Of a stretch of 64,000 bases of DNA, positions 1-9,605 are shown in pieces; positions within the stretch are counted from its first letter, which is position 1; every line of letters starts with the position of its first letter. The notes beneath the pieces were generated by a model that ran no database searches, was not told the origin of the DNA, and worked only from the letters and a program-made list of their open reading frames with translations. The translations under genes were made by a program, and so were the position numbers. The DNA lies in the NCBI RefSeq assembly GCF_900607225.1, contig NZ_LR027842.1, positions 1,516,865 through 1,580,864 on the forward strand, given 5' to 3'. The stretch is from [Pseudopropionibacterium] massiliense (GTDB taxonomy: Bacteria > Actinomycetota > Actinomycetes > Propionibacteriales > Propionibacteriaceae).

Positions 1-312
1 CGCGACTGCGGTGCGGCGGGAATCATCGCCACCAACACCACCCTGAGCAGGGAGGGCCTGGCCGCGGACGACAGGCACCTCGCCGGCGAGGAGGGGGGAC
101 TCAGCGGAGCCCCCCTGACAGCCATGGCACTGGCGTTCGTCGAACGGGTGGTTTCCGCCACCGAGCTTCCGGTGATCGGGGTCGGGGGCATCATGTCCCC
201 CCGCGACGGGGTCCGGATGATCGAGGCCGGGGCCGTCCTGCTCCAGATCTACACGGGATTCATCTACGCCGGACCCGCCCTGGTCCGGGGCTTGAACGAT
301 CTTTTGGGGTGA
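1..312 (+). CDS. pyrD: Dihydroorotate dehydrogenase, C-terminal part (window edge)
   Basis: The frame is open from base 1 and ends in TGA at 310-312, so only the last 103 residues are present. PyrD is the FMN enzyme that oxidises dihydroorotate to orotate in pyrimidine synthesis. The tail carries the family's phosphate/FMN-binding signatures: [13 protein letters not shown] near the start of the fragment, a GGLSGAPL segment, then [20 protein letters not shown] and a final [12 protein letters not shown]. This is the class 2 (quinone-linked) pattern, although the N-terminal half that would settle the class lies outside the window. The stop overlaps the start of pyrF by 4 nt, so the two consecutive pathway steps are translationally coupled. 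Confidence 0.93.
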   Translation, partial: RDCGAAGIIATNTTLSREGLAADDRHLAGEEGGLSGAPLTAMALAFVERVVSATELPVIGVGGIMSPRDGVRMIEAGAVLLQIYTGFIYAGPALVRGLNDLLG

Positions 313-1109
313 GCATGAGCTACGCGAGAAAACTCTCGAGGAAAACCACGGAACGTGGGAACCTCTGCGTCGGAATCGACCCGATGCCCTCCGTCCTGGC
401 CGCCTGGGGGCTGGCGACGGATGTGAAGGGTCTCGAGGCCTGCGCCCGGGGAATCGTGGAGGAACTGGGGGAGCGGATCGCGGTCTTCAAGCCGCAGTCG
501 GCCTTCTTCGAGGCCTTCGGTTCCCGCGGGATCGCGGTGCTGGAGCGTGTGCTGGCGGACATCCGGGAGGCGGGGGCCATCAGCCTGCTGGACGTCAAAC
601 GAGGCGACATCGGTTCATCCATGACCGGGTACGCGACCGCTTACCTGAGGGATGGGGCACCACTGGCGGCGGACGCCGTGACGCTCAGCCCCTACCTCGG
701 TGTCGGGGCGTTGCTGCCCGCAATCGACCTGGCCGTTGCGCAGGGAAGGGGGGTGTACGTGCTGGCGCGCACGTCGAACCCGGAGGGAACGAGGATCCAG
801 CATCACACGGCCCAGGTCGTGATCGACGAGATCACCGGGCTCAACCCGACCCGGGACCACGCGATCGGTCTGGTGGTGGGTGCCACCCACAGCGACACGG
901 GCTGCGACCTCTCCGGTTTCAACGCCTCGATCCTGGCCCCCGGCATCGGTGCCCAGGGCGGCACCGTCGAGGGCTTGGCGGCAACTTTCGGGCCGGCTCT
1001 GGGACACGTGCTGCCGACCGCCAGCCGCGAGGTGATCGGTGGTGGCCGGAGCGAGCTTCATGTCCGGGCCACACGGCTGTTGGAAAAGGTTGCCCTGATC
1101 ACGACCTGA
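309..1109 (+). CDS. pyrF: Orotidine 5'-phosphate decarboxylase (type 2)
   Basis: PyrF decarboxylates OMP to UMP, the last step of de novo pyrimidine synthesis, directly after pyrD. At 266 aa it fits the longer mycobacterial-type (type 2) enzyme rather than the roughly 230-aa E. coli type. The catalytic Asp/Lys segment reads [10 protein letters not shown] at about residues 95-104, and [12 protein letters not shown] near residue 17 binds the nucleotide. I take the GTG at 309, inside the GTGA overlap with the pyrD stop; an in-frame ATG at 315 is the alternative and costs only two residues. mihF follows after about 120 nt, as in other actinobacteria. Confidence 0.95.
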   Translation: MSMSYARKLSRKTTERGNLCVGIDPMPSVLAAWGLATDVKGLEACARGIVEELGERIAVFKPQSAFFEAFGSRGIAVLERVLADIREAGAISLLDVKRGDIGSSMTGYATAYLRDGAPLAADAVTLSPYLGVGALLPAIDLAVAQGRGVYVLARTSNPEGTRIQHHTAQVVIDEITGLNPTRDHAIGLVVGATHSDTGCDLSGFNASILAPGIGAQGGTVEGLAATFGPALGHVLPTASREVIGGGRSELHVRATRLLEKVALITT

Positions 1110-1228
1110 GGCCTTCGAGGCCATCGAATTCCTGATTCTTCTGCTTCCGATGCACGGAAAGGGTAGATTTGTCAAGCAGGGGCATGAGCTCCCTGCGAGG
1201 CCGGTCACTTATCCACGAAGGAGGACCG

Positions 1229-1540
1229 ATGGCCATTCCGCATCTGAGCACCGAACAGCTCAAGTCGGCGCGTGCCGCTGCGACAGAGGCACGGCGGGCT
1301 CGGGCCCAGCTCAAGGATCAGGTCAAGTCTGGTACCCTCACGCTTCCCCAGGCCCTTGACCGGGCGATGGAGGACGAGGTCCTTTCCCGTGTGAAGGTGG
1401 TGGATCTGCTGCGCGCCCTACCCCGCGTCGGGGTGACGCGCTCCCAGGAGATCATGGAGAGCCTCGACATCGCCCCGAACCGTCGTATTCGCGGCCTCGG
1501 TCGGCATCAGATCGACCGGTTGAAGGAGCTCTTCTCCTAG
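1229..1540 (+). CDS. mihF: Integration host factor, actinobacterial type
   Basis: This 103-aa basic DNA-binding protein is the actinobacterial MihF, a nucleoid-associated protein unrelated to proteobacterial IHF and named for its role in mycobacteriophage L5 integration. Recognisable segments are LSTEQLKSARAAATEARRAR at the N-terminus (basic helix), VVDLLRALPRVGVTRSQEIM in the middle and PNRRIRGLGRHQIDRLKELF at the C-terminus (helix-two-turn-helix). The ATG at 1229 is preceded by GAAGGAGG at 1217-1224, a strong ribosome binding site. An upstream in-frame start exists but would add 20 residues with no family support. The pyrF-mihF-gmk-rpoZ order is the conserved actinobacterial one. Confidence 0.95.
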   Translation: MAIPHLSTEQLKSARAAATEARRARAQLKDQVKSGTLTLPQALDRAMEDEVLSRVKVVDLLRALPRVGVTRSQEIMESLDIAPNRRIRGLGRHQIDRLKELFS

Positions 1541-1650
1541 CGGCTCCCCGGACCCCATGGAGTTCTCGTCAGGAGGGGATGGCGTAGTGAGGTACCCAGG
1601 GCGGTCCTCGCTGCGCCGTCTTCCGTTTGTGGAGCGTCTAGGATCGTTGG

Positions 1651-2214
1651 GTGCGTTCACCCAGACAACCTTCGGTGTGGATCATTTCCGGTCCCAGTGG
1701 CGTCGGCAAGGGGACCGTGTGCGCGAAGCTTCTCGAACTACGTCCCGGTATCCACATACCCGTCTCCCTCACCACCCGAGGGCCGCGGCCGGGGGAGATC
1801 GACGGGGTCAGTTACCATTTCGTCTCCGAACAGCGATTCCGGGAGATGGTGGCTTCCGGAGACTTGCTGGAACACGCGGTTGTTCATGGTACGCACAGCT
1901 ATGGCACACCCCGCAGGGATGTCGTTGATGCGATCGCCTCGGGGCGGGACGTGCTCCTGGAGATCGACATCCAGGGGGCCCGCCAGGTGAAACGGAACCT
2001 CCCGGATGCGAAGCTGGTGTTCATCGCGCCGCCCTCGTGGGAGGAACTCGTCAGGCGTCTCAGGGGACGGGGTACCGAGAGCGCCTCTCAGGTGGGGCAC
2101 AGGCTTGCGACCGCACGGACGGAGCTGCAGGCCCAGGGAGAGGCGGATTTCGTGATCGTGAACGACCGGATCGAGGACACCGTCCAGGCTTTGATAGTCT
2201 TGATGGGCTTGTGA
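1651..2214 (+). CDS. gmk: Guanylate kinase
   Basis: Gmk phosphorylates GMP to GDP using ATP. The 187-aa product begins with a P-loop GPSGVGKGT at residues 14-22. It continues with the GMP-binding segment SLTTRGPRPGEIDGVSYHFV, the lid-side motif EHAVVHGTHSYGTP, and LLEIDIQGARQVK, where the Asp coordinates the reaction. The GTG start at 1651 places the P-loop at the usual distance from the N-terminus. It lies between mihF and rpoZ, the standard position in actinobacteria. Confidence 0.95.
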   Translation: MRSPRQPSVWIISGPSGVGKGTVCAKLLELRPGIHIPVSLTTRGPRPGEIDGVSYHFVSEQRFREMVASGDLLEHAVVHGTHSYGTPRRDVVDAIASGRDVLLEIDIQGARQVKRNLPDAKLVFIAPPSWEELVRRLRGRGTESASQVGHRLATARTELQAQGEADFVIVNDRIEDTVQALIVLMGL

Positions 2215-2249
2215 CCGCAAGCCATCATTCGACCCTGCAGAGGTAGATC

Positions 2250-2597
2250 TTGAGCACCAATCCTGAAGGCATCACCAACCCTCCGATCGACGATCTGCTG
2301 GAGAAGGTGGATTCCAAGTACCGGCTGGTGATCTTTGCAGCCAAGCGGGCACGACAGATCAACGCCTACTACTCCCAGCTCGGTGAGGGACTCCTGGAGA
2401 ACGTCGGCCCGCTGGTTGGCGTCGCCCCCCAGGAAAAACCACTTTCCGTCGCTCTGCGTGAGCTGCAGGGCGATCTGCTCCAGTACACCCAGGTGGACCC
2501 GGAGGCCGAGGCAGCCGAGCGCGCCGCAGCCGAGGCCGACCCGGCTTTCGCCTTCGTGGACCCGTTCGCAGAGCTCGACGCCAATTCCCCCTCCTGA
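2250..2597 (+). CDS. rpoZ: RNA polymerase omega subunit
   Basis: This small subunit assists assembly of the beta' subunit into RNA polymerase core. The 115-aa product carries the family hallmarks [20 protein letters not shown] and [19 protein letters not shown]. The C-terminus is an acidic, Ala-rich tail typical of actinobacterial omega. The start is TTG at 2250, about 35 nt after gmk; no in-frame ATG or GTG would keep the conserved N-terminus. metK follows after only 33 nt, so the coaBC gene normally found here is absent. Confidence 0.95.
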   Translation: MSTNPEGITNPPIDDLLEKVDSKYRLVIFAAKRARQINAYYSQLGEGLLENVGPLVGVAPQEKPLSVALRELQGDLLQYTQVDPEAEAAERAAAEADPAFAFVDPFAELDANSPS

Positions 2598-2630
2598 TTC
2601 TCACACCACACTCCGGGAAGGAGCTCAGCC

Positions 2631-3821
2631 TTGAGCCGCCTGTTCACATCCGAGTCGGTCACCGAAGGGCATCCCGACAAGATCGCCGATTCCATTTCCG
2701 ATGCCGTTCTGGATGCCCTTCTCGCCGAGGATCCGGCTTCCCGGGTGGCGGTCGAAACCCTGATCACGACCGGTCTGGTCGTGGTTGCCGGCGAGGTGTC
2801 CACCACCGCCTGGGCTGACGTGGCGACCCTGGTTCGGCAACGCATCCTGGAGATCGGTTACAACAGCTCCCGGGTCGGGTTCGACGGGGCCTCGTGCGGG
2901 GTGACGGTGGCCATCGGTTCCCAGTCACCCGACATCGCGGGCGGCGTGAATGACTCCCTGGAGGTTCGCACCCACGAGGACGGCGATGCCGCCAGCCGTC
3001 AGGGGGCCGGCGACCAGGGATTGATGTTCGGCTACGCCTGTGACGAGACCGAGCGGCTGATGCCCCTGCCCATTCACCTGGCCCACAGACTCGCGGCCCG
3101 TCTGACCGATGTCCGCAAGCAGGGCGTACTCGACTACCTGCGTCCTGACGGCAAGACCCAGGTCACTGTTCGATACGAGAGCGGCAAACCCGTCGGCGTC
3201 GACACCGTCGTGGTGTCCACGCAACACGACGACGGCGTTTCCCTACCGGACGTGATGACCCCGGAAATCAGACGCGAGGTCATCCTTCCCGTGCTGGAGG
3301 AATACGGATACGACGGGGATGCGGCCCGGACCTTCGTGAACCCCTCGGGGAAGTTCGTCATAGGGGGTCCGATGGGTGACGCGGGCGTCACGGGACGGAA
3401 GATCATCGTCGACACCTACGGAGGGATGGCCCGGCACGGCGGTGGAGCCTTCTCGGGCAAGGACCCGTCCAAGGTGGACCGTTCCGCCTCCTACGCCACC
3501 CGGTGGGTTGCCAAGAACGTCGTGGCCTCCGGGTTGGCCGAGCGCTGCGAGGTCCAGGTTGCCTACGCCATTGGCCGGGCCCATCCGGTCGGTTTCTACC
3601 TGGACACCTTCGGAACCGGGAAGGTGCCCAATGAGCAGATCGTGGACGCGGTCAACACCACCTTCGACCTGCGGCCCGCCAGCATCATCGCCGACCTCGA
3701 CCTGCTGCGCCCCATCTACCGGCAGTTCTCCACCCTCGGGCATTTCGGACGCACCGAGGCGGACGCCACATGGGAACGCACCGACCGCGCGGAGGCTCTG
3801 GCGAGGGCCGTGAAGGGCTGA
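2631..3821 (+). CDS. metK: S-adenosylmethionine synthetase
   Basis: MetK makes S-adenosylmethionine from methionine and ATP. The 396-aa length is normal. Signatures are [19 protein letters not shown] (ATP and Mg2+ site, residues 14-32), [12 protein letters not shown] at about residue 125, and the glycine-rich [17 protein letters not shown] phosphate loop near residue 269. The start is TTG at 2631, preceded by GGGAAGGAG at 2614-2622. Both rpoZ and metK therefore use TTG. The stop is 2 nt from the chosen priA start. No SAM riboswitch-like structure fits in the 33-nt leader. Confidence 0.96.
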   Translation: MSRLFTSESVTEGHPDKIADSISDAVLDALLAEDPASRVAVETLITTGLVVVAGEVSTTAWADVATLVRQRILEIGYNSSRVGFDGASCGVTVAIGSQSPDIAGGVNDSLEVRTHEDGDAASRQGAGDQGLMFGYACDETERLMPLPIHLAHRLAARLTDVRKQGVLDYLRPDGKTQVTVRYESGKPVGVDTVVVSTQHDDGVSLPDVMTPEIRREVILPVLEEYGYDGDAARTFVNPSGKFVIGGPMGDAGVTGRKIIVDTYGGMARHGGGAFSGKDPSKVDRSASYATRWVAKNVVASGLAERCEVQVAYAIGRAHPVGFYLDTFGTGKVPNEQIVDAVNTTFDLRPASIIADLDLLRPIYRQFSTLGHFGRTEADATWERTDRAEALARAVKG

Positions 3822-3823
3822 GC

Positions 3824-5785
3824 GTGTCGGCCACGCTGTTCGAGGTTCCGGCCACCGAACAGGTCGCCAAGGTGGCGGTCGACGTACCGCTCGCGCATCT
3901 GGATCGTCTCTTCGACTACCGCATCCCCGGGAAACTTGCCGGGGACGCCCGCCCGGGGGTCAGGGTCACCGTGCCCTTCGCCGGGCAGCTGGTGGACGGC
4001 TGGCTGGTTTCCGTCGGCGCCCCGGAGACCGACGGGAAACTGGCCGACCTGCGTTCGGTGATCTCCCCGGAGCAGATCCTGACCCCGAGGCTCTTCGATC
4101 TGATCCGGGCGGTCGCCGACCACTACGCGGGAACCTGGTGGGACGTCGCGCGCCTGGCGATTCCCCCCCGCCACTCGAGGATCGAGAAACAGGAGCAACG
4201 CACCTGGCCGGTTCCCGCGCCCGGGGGGAAAGCAGAGATTCTGCCGGGTTTCCCGGGGGGCGCCGAGCTGCTCGTGGCGCTGGCGGAGGGTGGCGCTCCG
4301 CGTGCCTTCTGGCAGGTCCCGTGCGTCGCCGGACTGCAGGGGGATCTCGCCGGGGGAGTGGTGGAAGCGGTTTCGGCGTCCCTGAGCTCGGGACGCGGGG
4401 CGCTGGTTCTGTTCCCGACGACCCGAGGTGTGGAGGCCGGTGCCGCCCGGCTGGAACGGGACTTGGGGCAGGGCTGTGTGGCGCGGCTCAGCTGGGACCT
4501 CAGCAGGGGGTTGCGTTACGAGAACTACCTGGCGTGTTCGCGCGGCCGGGCCAGGGTCGTGGTGGGAACCCAGTCAGCGGTTTTCGCCCCCCTGCCCGAC
4601 TCGGGTCTGATCGTGGTGGTTGACGACGGCAACGAGGGTCACTGCTTCGAACGGTTCCCACGTCCGCACGTGCGTTCGGTCGCGATGATCCGGGCCGTTC
4701 AGGACGGCTGCGCGTTGCTGTTCGCATCACACGCCCGCTCCTGCGAGGCCCAGGGGCTGATCGAACGCCAATGGCTCCGGGAACTGACCCTGCCACCGCG
4801 GGAGATGCGTCGCATCGGCCCGGCGCTCCGGTCGGTGCCCGAGGCACAGCAGAGCAATCCCGGGGGGAACCGGCTGCGCCTTCCCCGCCAGGCCTTCGAA
4901 CACCTGCGGATTCGGCTGGCCTCCGGACCGGTGCTGGTCTCCGTGGCCAGGGCCGGGCATTCCTCGGGTCTTCGCTGCGAACGGTGCCGGGCGAGGGCGA
5001 CCTGCTCCCGATGTGGCGGCCCCCTGATCCGCCCGTCGCGCGACCGGCTGCTCTGCCGCCTGTGCGGGCACACCCCGGTCCGGTTCGAGTGCACCAGTTG
5101 CCACGCCACCGGGTTGTATGCCCCGATAGTGGGTTCGGAACGCACCGCGGAGGAACTGGGTAGGGCTTTTCCCGGAGTGCGGGTGATCAATTCCTCCGCG
5201 GAACGAATCCGCTCCGGGATACCGGAGGAACCTGCTGTCGTCGTCGCGACTCCCGGCGGGGAACCCACGGTCCCGGGTGGCTACGCGGGAGCCCTGATCC
5301 TCGACGTGGAACTGGCTCTGTCGCGTGCGGATCTGCGCGTGGGCGAGGAGACCCTGCGCCGCTGGTGCCAGGTGGCCTGTCTGGTGCGGCCCGCGGTCGA
5401 CGGGGGGGGAATCCTGATTGTCGGACCCGCGGAGGACTCCACGGTTCAGGCGCTGCTCCGGGCCGACCCCGGGGGATTCGCCGCCCGGGAACTCGCCGAT
5501 CGTACCGCCGCCGGCCTGCCCCCGGCCGTCAAGGCGGTTCAGGTGGGTGGCGACCCGGAGGCGGTGGCGGCCTTCCTGGACAACGATCCGTTCACCGGCG
5601 CCGAGGTGCTGGGACCCACCCTGATACGGGAGGATCCCGACCCGGAGGCGATGTCCCTGCTGCGCTGCCCCCTGGAGGAGGGACGCGAATTGGTGAGGGC
5701 CGTCAAGCACGCGTCCGCCATCCGGTCGGCCCGCAAGGAGGGCGGTCGGTTGTTCCTGCAGGTCGATCCGATGACCCTCACGTGA
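3824..5785 (+). CDS. priA: PriA-like primosomal protein N', ATPase motifs degenerate
   Basis: This 653-aa protein is recognisable as PriA by its DNA-binding N-terminus (VPLAHLDRLFDYRIPGKLAG), the paired zinc-binding clusters CERCRARATCSRC and CRLCGHTPVRFECTSCHATG, and its C-terminal helicase-like lobe. The Walker A region, which should read GSGKT, is replaced by sequence around CVAGLQGDLAGGVVE. The DEEH box is replaced by VVDDGNEGHCF. Loss of these motifs is known for actinobacterial PriA, so a structural replication-restart role without helicase activity is likely. I chose GTG 3824, two bases after the metK stop; an upstream start at 3770 would overlap metK by 52 nt. Confidence 0.9.
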   Translation: MSATLFEVPATEQVAKVAVDVPLAHLDRLFDYRIPGKLAGDARPGVRVTVPFAGQLVDGWLVSVGAPETDGKLADLRSVISPEQILTPRLFDLIRAVADHYAGTWWDVARLAIPPRHSRIEKQEQRTWPVPAPGGKAEILPGFPGGAELLVALAEGGAPRAFWQVPCVAGLQGDLAGGVVEAVSASLSSGRGALVLFPTTRGVEAGAARLERDLGQGCVARLSWDLSRGLRYENYLACSRGRARVVVGTQSAVFAPLPDSGLIVVVDDGNEGHCFERFPRPHVRSVAMIRAVQDGCALLFASHARSCEAQGLIERQWLRELTLPPREMRRIGPALRSVPEAQQSNPGGNRLRLPRQAFEHLRIRLASGPVLVSVARAGHSSGLRCERCRARATCSRCGGPLIRPSRDRLLCRLCGHTPVRFECTSCHATGLYAPIVGSERTAEELGRAFPGVRVINSSAERIRSGIPEEPAVVVATPGGEPTVPGGYAGALILDVELALSRADLRVGEETLRRWCQVACLVRPAVDGGGILIVGPAEDSTVQALLRADPGGFAARELADRTAAGLPPAVKAVQVGGDPEAVAAFLDNDPFTGAEVLGPTLIREDPDPEAMSLLRCPLEEGRELVRAVKHASAIRSARKEGGRLFLQVDPMTLT

Positions 5786-5795
5786 GGAGGAAACC

Positions 5796-6719
5796 ATGAA
5801 ACTGGTGTTCGCCGGCACCCCCAGGGTGGCCGTGCCGAGCCTCGACGCCCTGATGGATTCGGGACACGAGGTGATGGCGGTGCTCACCCGGCCGGACGCC
5901 ACGGCGGGCCGCGGACGCCGGCTCACCCCCTCACCGGTCGCGATTCGGGCCGCGGAACTCGGGCTCGAGGTCCTCAAACCCGCTCACCCCCGGGACCCGG
6001 ATTTCCGGTACCGGCTGAGGGAACTGGCCCCGGATGTGTGCGCCGTGGTCGCATACGGTGCCCTGCTGCCCACCCCGGTCCTCGAGATCCCTGCCCACGG
6101 CTGGATCAACCTGCACTTCTCCCTGCTGCCCAGGTGGCGCGGGGCGGCCCCGGTGCAGCGGGCCGTGATGGCGGGTGATCCCGAGATCGGGACGTCCTGT
6201 TTCCGCATCGTCCGGGAACTCGACGCGGGGGACGTCTACCGGATCGCCGCCCGCCCCATGCCGGAGGCCACCGCGGGGGAGCTGCTCGACCTGCTCGCTA
6301 TCTCGGGAGCAGCCCAGCTCGTCGACACCATCGACGCCATTGCGGCGGGTGAGCTCCCCGTGCCCCAGGAAACCGACGGGGTGACCCGGGCCGCGAAGAT
6401 CACGGTGGAGGAGGCGCGAGTGGATTTCACCCGGCCAGCGGTCGAGGTTCGCAACCACATCCTCGGCTGCTCCCCGGAACCGGGTGCCTGGTGCGAGCTG
6501 AACGGAAAACGGCTCAAGCTGTACCGGGCGCGGCTGGCCGTTACCCCATCCGCCCCGGCACTTCCGGCACCGGGTGAACTGCACGCGACCAAACGCCAGG
6601 TCTTCGTCGGAGCGGGTGACGGCGTTCTCGAACTGCTGGAGGTCCAGGCCCCGGGCAAACGACGAATGGCAGCCATCGACTGGGCCCGTTCCGGCGCCGC
6701 ATCCGGGAGGCTCGTGTGA
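5796..6719 (+). CDS. fmt: Methionyl-tRNA formyltransferase
   Basis: Fmt transfers a formyl group from 10-formyl-tetrahydrofolate to initiator Met-tRNA. The 307-aa product has the catalytic and folate-binding stretch INLHFSLLPRWRGAAPVQRA (Asn and His catalytic) and the downstream ELDAGDV, which supplies the catalytic Asp. The C-terminal tRNA-binding domain contains a conserved GAWCELNGKRLKLYRA segment. ATG 5796 follows a clear GAGGAGG ribosome binding site just after the priA stop. A peptide deformylase gene often sits next to fmt in bacteria but none is seen here. Confidence 0.96.
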   Translation: MKLVFAGTPRVAVPSLDALMDSGHEVMAVLTRPDATAGRGRRLTPSPVAIRAAELGLEVLKPAHPRDPDFRYRLRELAPDVCAVVAYGALLPTPVLEIPAHGWINLHFSLLPRWRGAAPVQRAVMAGDPEIGTSCFRIVRELDAGDVYRIAARPMPEATAGELLDLLAISGAAQLVDTIDAIAAGELPVPQETDGVTRAAKITVEEARVDFTRPAVEVRNHILGCSPEPGAWCELNGKRLKLYRARLAVTPSAPALPAPGELHATKRQVFVGAGDGVLELLEVQAPGKRRMAAIDWARSGAASGRLV

Positions 6720-8047
6720 GCAGGGACCCATCCGCCCGGAGGGTCGCGTTCGACGTGCTGAGGCAGGTCAGCGGGGAGGACGCCTACGCGAACCTGGCGC
6801 TCGCCAAACGGCTGGCCCGGGCGGGCCTGGAAACCAGGGACGCGGCCTTCGCAACGGAACTCGTCGCCGGCACCTGTCGTCTGCGGGGCACCTATGACGC
6901 GATCATCGAGTCCGCATCGGGCCGGGGTCTGAAAACCATGCAACCCGCGGTGGTGGACCTGCTGAGGCTGCTCGCGCATCAGGCGTTGAGCATGACGGTG
7001 CCCGCGCGGGCGGCCGTCGCCACCACCGTGGAACTGGCCCGCGGAACGGTCGGGCAGCGGGTCACCGGCCTGGTCAACGCCGTCGGACGCCGGATCACCG
7101 CCCGCGACCTCCAGGAATGGGTGGAGCTGCTGAGCGAGGGCCTCGACGAAACCGGCGGGCTGGCGATCAGGACCCACCATCCTCGCTGGATCGTGGAGGC
7201 CCTCGAACGGGTGCTGCCGGAAAACGAGGTGGCCCGGGCCCTGGAGGCCGACAACCTGGCGCCGAGACCAACCCTCGTGGTGCGTCCCGGGCTCGCCGAG
7301 GTGGGGGAACTCGCCCCCGCCGTCCCCACCGTGTATTCACCGTTCGGGGCGGTCCTCGACGGGGCTCCGGGCGATGTGGCTGCCGTCCGGGAGGGGCGGG
7401 CCGGCGTGCAGGACGAGGGTTCGCAACTGGTGTGCCTGGCCCTGACCCGGGTGGAGGCGCCGAGTGGGCCGTGGCTGGACCTGTGCGCCGGCCCCGGGGG
7501 AAAGGCCGCCCTGCTGGCGGGACTGGCCCGGGAACGGGGGGAGCACCTCGTCGCCAACGAGGTGGCGGCGCATCGCGCGGGACTCGTCGAACGGGCCCTG
7601 GCCGCCTACCCGGCCGGGACGGCGAGCGTCGTCTGTTCCGACGGGCGTGACCCGGAACCGGTCAGGCGGCACGCTCCTTTCGTCAGGATCATGGTGGACG
7701 CCCCCTGCAGCGGCCTGGGGGCGTTGCGTCGCCGGCCCGAGGCCCGGTGGCACCGCACACCGGCCGACCTTGCGGAACTCGTCTCGCTGCAACGCGCCCT
7801 GCTGGAAACCGCCACCGGGTTGCTGGTTCCCGGGGGAGCGGTCGCCTACGTGACCTGCTCACCCCACGTCGACGAGACCGCCGCCATCGTCGAGGCGGCT
7901 CTGAAGAACAACCCGCGTCTGGAACTTCTGGATGCAGCAGCCCTGCTTCCCGAGGTGCCCGGCGCCTCCCGGGGCGGGTACGTTCAGCTGTGGCCCCATC
8001 GCCACGGAACCGACGCCATGTTCCTGGCCCTGCTGAGGCGCCGCTAG
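6716..8047 (+). CDS. rsmB: 16S rRNA (cytosine-967-C5)-methyltransferase
   Basis: RsmB methylates C967 of 16S rRNA with SAM. The 443-aa product has an N-terminal NusB-like RNA-binding domain (residues about 1-150), then a Rossmann methyltransferase domain. The SAM motif is LDLCAGPGGKAALLAGLA at about residue 256. The two family cysteines lie in VDAPCSGLGALRRRPEARW (near 331) and YVTCSPHVDET (near 381). The GTG start at 6716 lies in a GTGA overlap with the fmt stop. fmt-rsmB-rpe is the same order as in mycobacteria. Confidence 0.95.
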   Translation: MSRDPSARRVAFDVLRQVSGEDAYANLALAKRLARAGLETRDAAFATELVAGTCRLRGTYDAIIESASGRGLKTMQPAVVDLLRLLAHQALSMTVPARAAVATTVELARGTVGQRVTGLVNAVGRRITARDLQEWVELLSEGLDETGGLAIRTHHPRWIVEALERVLPENEVARALEADNLAPRPTLVVRPGLAEVGELAPAVPTVYSPFGAVLDGAPGDVAAVREGRAGVQDEGSQLVCLALTRVEAPSGPWLDLCAGPGGKAALLAGLARERGEHLVANEVAAHRAGLVERALAAYPAGTASVVCSDGRDPEPVRRHAPFVRIMVDAPCSGLGALRRRPEARWHRTPADLAELVSLQRALLETATGLLVPGGAVAYVTCSPHVDETAAIVEAALKNNPRLELLDAAALLPEVPGASRGGYVQLWPHRHGTDAMFLALLRRR

Positions 8048-8056
8048 GCTTCAGCC

Positions 8057-8710
8057 ATGCGCATCACCCCGAGCATCCTGAACGCCGACTTCGCCGACCT
8101 CCGCCACGAGATCGGACGGATACCGGGAGCGGACGGGGTGCACGTGGATGTCATGGACAACCATTTCGTGCCGAACTTGACGATCGGATTGCCCGTGGTC
8201 GAATGCCTGCGCAAGGTGACCGATCAGCTTCTCGACATTCACCTGATGATCGAGGATCCGGACCGCTGGGCCCCGGCCTACGCCGAGGCCGGCGCGGAGT
8301 CGGTGACCTTCCACGTCGAGGCGGCCCACGCCCCGATCCGGCTGGCCCGGGAGCTGCGGGCCCGCGGAGCGAGGGCGTCGATGGCCCTCAAGCCCGCCAC
8401 CCCGATCGATCCCTACTCCGAGATGCTCGACGAACTGGACATGGTGCTGCTCATGACCGTCGAACCCGGTTTCGGCGGGCAGAAATTCCTCGATCTCGTG
8501 CTGCCGAAGATCCGCCGCACCCGGGAGCTGATCGGGGACCGCCCGATCTGGCTGCAGGTCGACGGCGGAGTGTCGGCGGACACGATCGGACGCTGCGCCG
8601 AGGCGGGCGCCGACACCTTCGTGGCCGGCTCCGCGGTCTACAACGCCCCCGATCCGGACGCCATGGTGCGGGAACTACGTGAGCTGGCCGGCTCCGCGTG
8701 GTGCTGCTGA
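8057..8710 (+). CDS. rpe: Ribulose-phosphate 3-epimerase
   Basis: Rpe interconverts ribulose 5-phosphate and xylulose 5-phosphate in the pentose phosphate pathway. The 217-aa TIM-barrel protein shows [13 protein letters not shown] at the N-terminus and the metal/catalytic segment [16 protein letters not shown] (Asp and His). It also has the second catalytic segment [13 protein letters not shown], the flexible loop [12 protein letters not shown] and the phosphate-binding VDGGVS. The ATG start at 8057 is 9 nt after rsmB. Its stop lies one base from the stop of the convergent PAC2 gene, leaving no room for a separate terminator. Confidence 0.95.
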   Translation: MRITPSILNADFADLRHEIGRIPGADGVHVDVMDNHFVPNLTIGLPVVECLRKVTDQLLDIHLMIEDPDRWAPAYAEAGAESVTFHVEAAHAPIRLARELRARGARASMALKPATPIDPYSEMLDELDMVLLMTVEPGFGGQKFLDLVLPKIRRTRELIGDRPIWLQVDGGVSADTIGRCAEAGADTFVAGSAVYNAPDPDAMVRELRELAGSAWCC

Positions 8711-8711
8711 A

Positions 8712-9551
8712 TCAGCCCGGTTCGTCGCCCCGGTAACGGAGGTAGCGTTCGAACTCCGCGGCGATGGAGTCGCCGGTGGCGCCCTCCACATCGGAAGCGT
8801 CGCGGGCCTCCTCCAACTGTTCGATGTACTCGGCGACGTCGGGATCCTCGGCGCTCAGCTCATCCACGGCCTGCACCCACTTGCCGGCCTCACCGAGCAG
8901 GTCACCGGCTCCCAGACTGGCACCCAGAACCTGCTCCATGCGGCTGAGCAGGGCGTGCTGTCCCTTCGGGTTCGGGGGAGTGGCGACGTAGTGGGGAATG
9001 GAGACCCACATGGAGGCACTGGGGAATCCCTCGGCGATCAGCATCTGGTTGACCACGCCCGTGATACCGGTCGGACCCTCGTAGGTGAGTTCCTCGATGG
9101 CGAGGCTGCCACGCAGCTGCGAGTCGTAGGTGTACATGGCGACGGGAAGGGGACGAGAGTGCGGGGTGTCGCTGAGCATGGCTCCCAGCAACAGCACCAT
9201 CGACGGGTCATAGCGCTTCAACCGTTGGACCAGCTCGCGCGAGAAGCTGCGCCACAACTGGTTGGGTTCGGGACCGACCACGATGATCAGGTCGCGTTCC
9301 GGTAGGCGTACCCGCTGAAGGGTGATGTGGGGCCACTGGATCCATGGGCCGTCGGGGGAGCGGCGCAGGATCGGACGGGTCACCTGGAAGTCGAAGTAAC
9401 GTTCGTCATCGATGGTCTCGAGTTCGGACGAGGGGTAGTGCTCCATCAGGTGTAGCAACGCGTCGCTGGCCGCGTTGGCCGCGTCGTTCCAGCCGCTGAA
9501 GGCGATCACGACGGCCGGGTTTTTGAGGTCCTCGGGCCGGGGGTGCTGCAT
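8712..9551 (-). CDS. PAC2 family protein
   Basis: This 279-aa protein belongs to the PAC2 family, named after proteasome assembly chaperone 2 and widespread in actinobacteria; its biochemical role there is not settled. Typical features are VVIAFSGWNDAANAASDALLHL near the N-terminus, DDERYFDFQVTRP, and IVVGPEPNQLWRSFS. In mycobacteria the homologue lies beside metH and not far from trmI and the Pup-proteasome genes. Here the pilus cluster and nudC separate it from metH, and no pup, dop, arc or prc gene is visible. It starts at the ATG ending at base 9551 and is divergent from the pilus operon. Confidence 0.88.
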   Translation of the reverse strand: MQHPRPEDLKNPAVVIAFSGWNDAANAASDALLHLMEHYPSSELETIDDERYFDFQVTRPILRRSPDGPWIQWPHITLQRVRLPERDLIIVVGPEPNQLWRSFSRELVQRLKRYDPSMVLLLGAMLSDTPHSRPLPVAMYTYDSQLRGSLAIEELTYEGPTGITGVVNQMLIAEGFPSASMWVSIPHYVATPPNPKGQHALLSRMEQVLGASLGAGDLLGEAGKWVQAVDELSAEDPDVAEYIEQLEEARDASDVEGATGDSIAAEFERYLRYRGDEPG

Positions 9552-9605
9552 CCTTCCAGTCTATTGGCCCTGCCGGTGACCTCAAACCGGGCGGGTCGGC
9601 AACGA

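Noticed and set aside
2598-2640. SAM riboswitch before metK
   Set aside because: The 33-nt gap is too short for any known SAM riboswitch.
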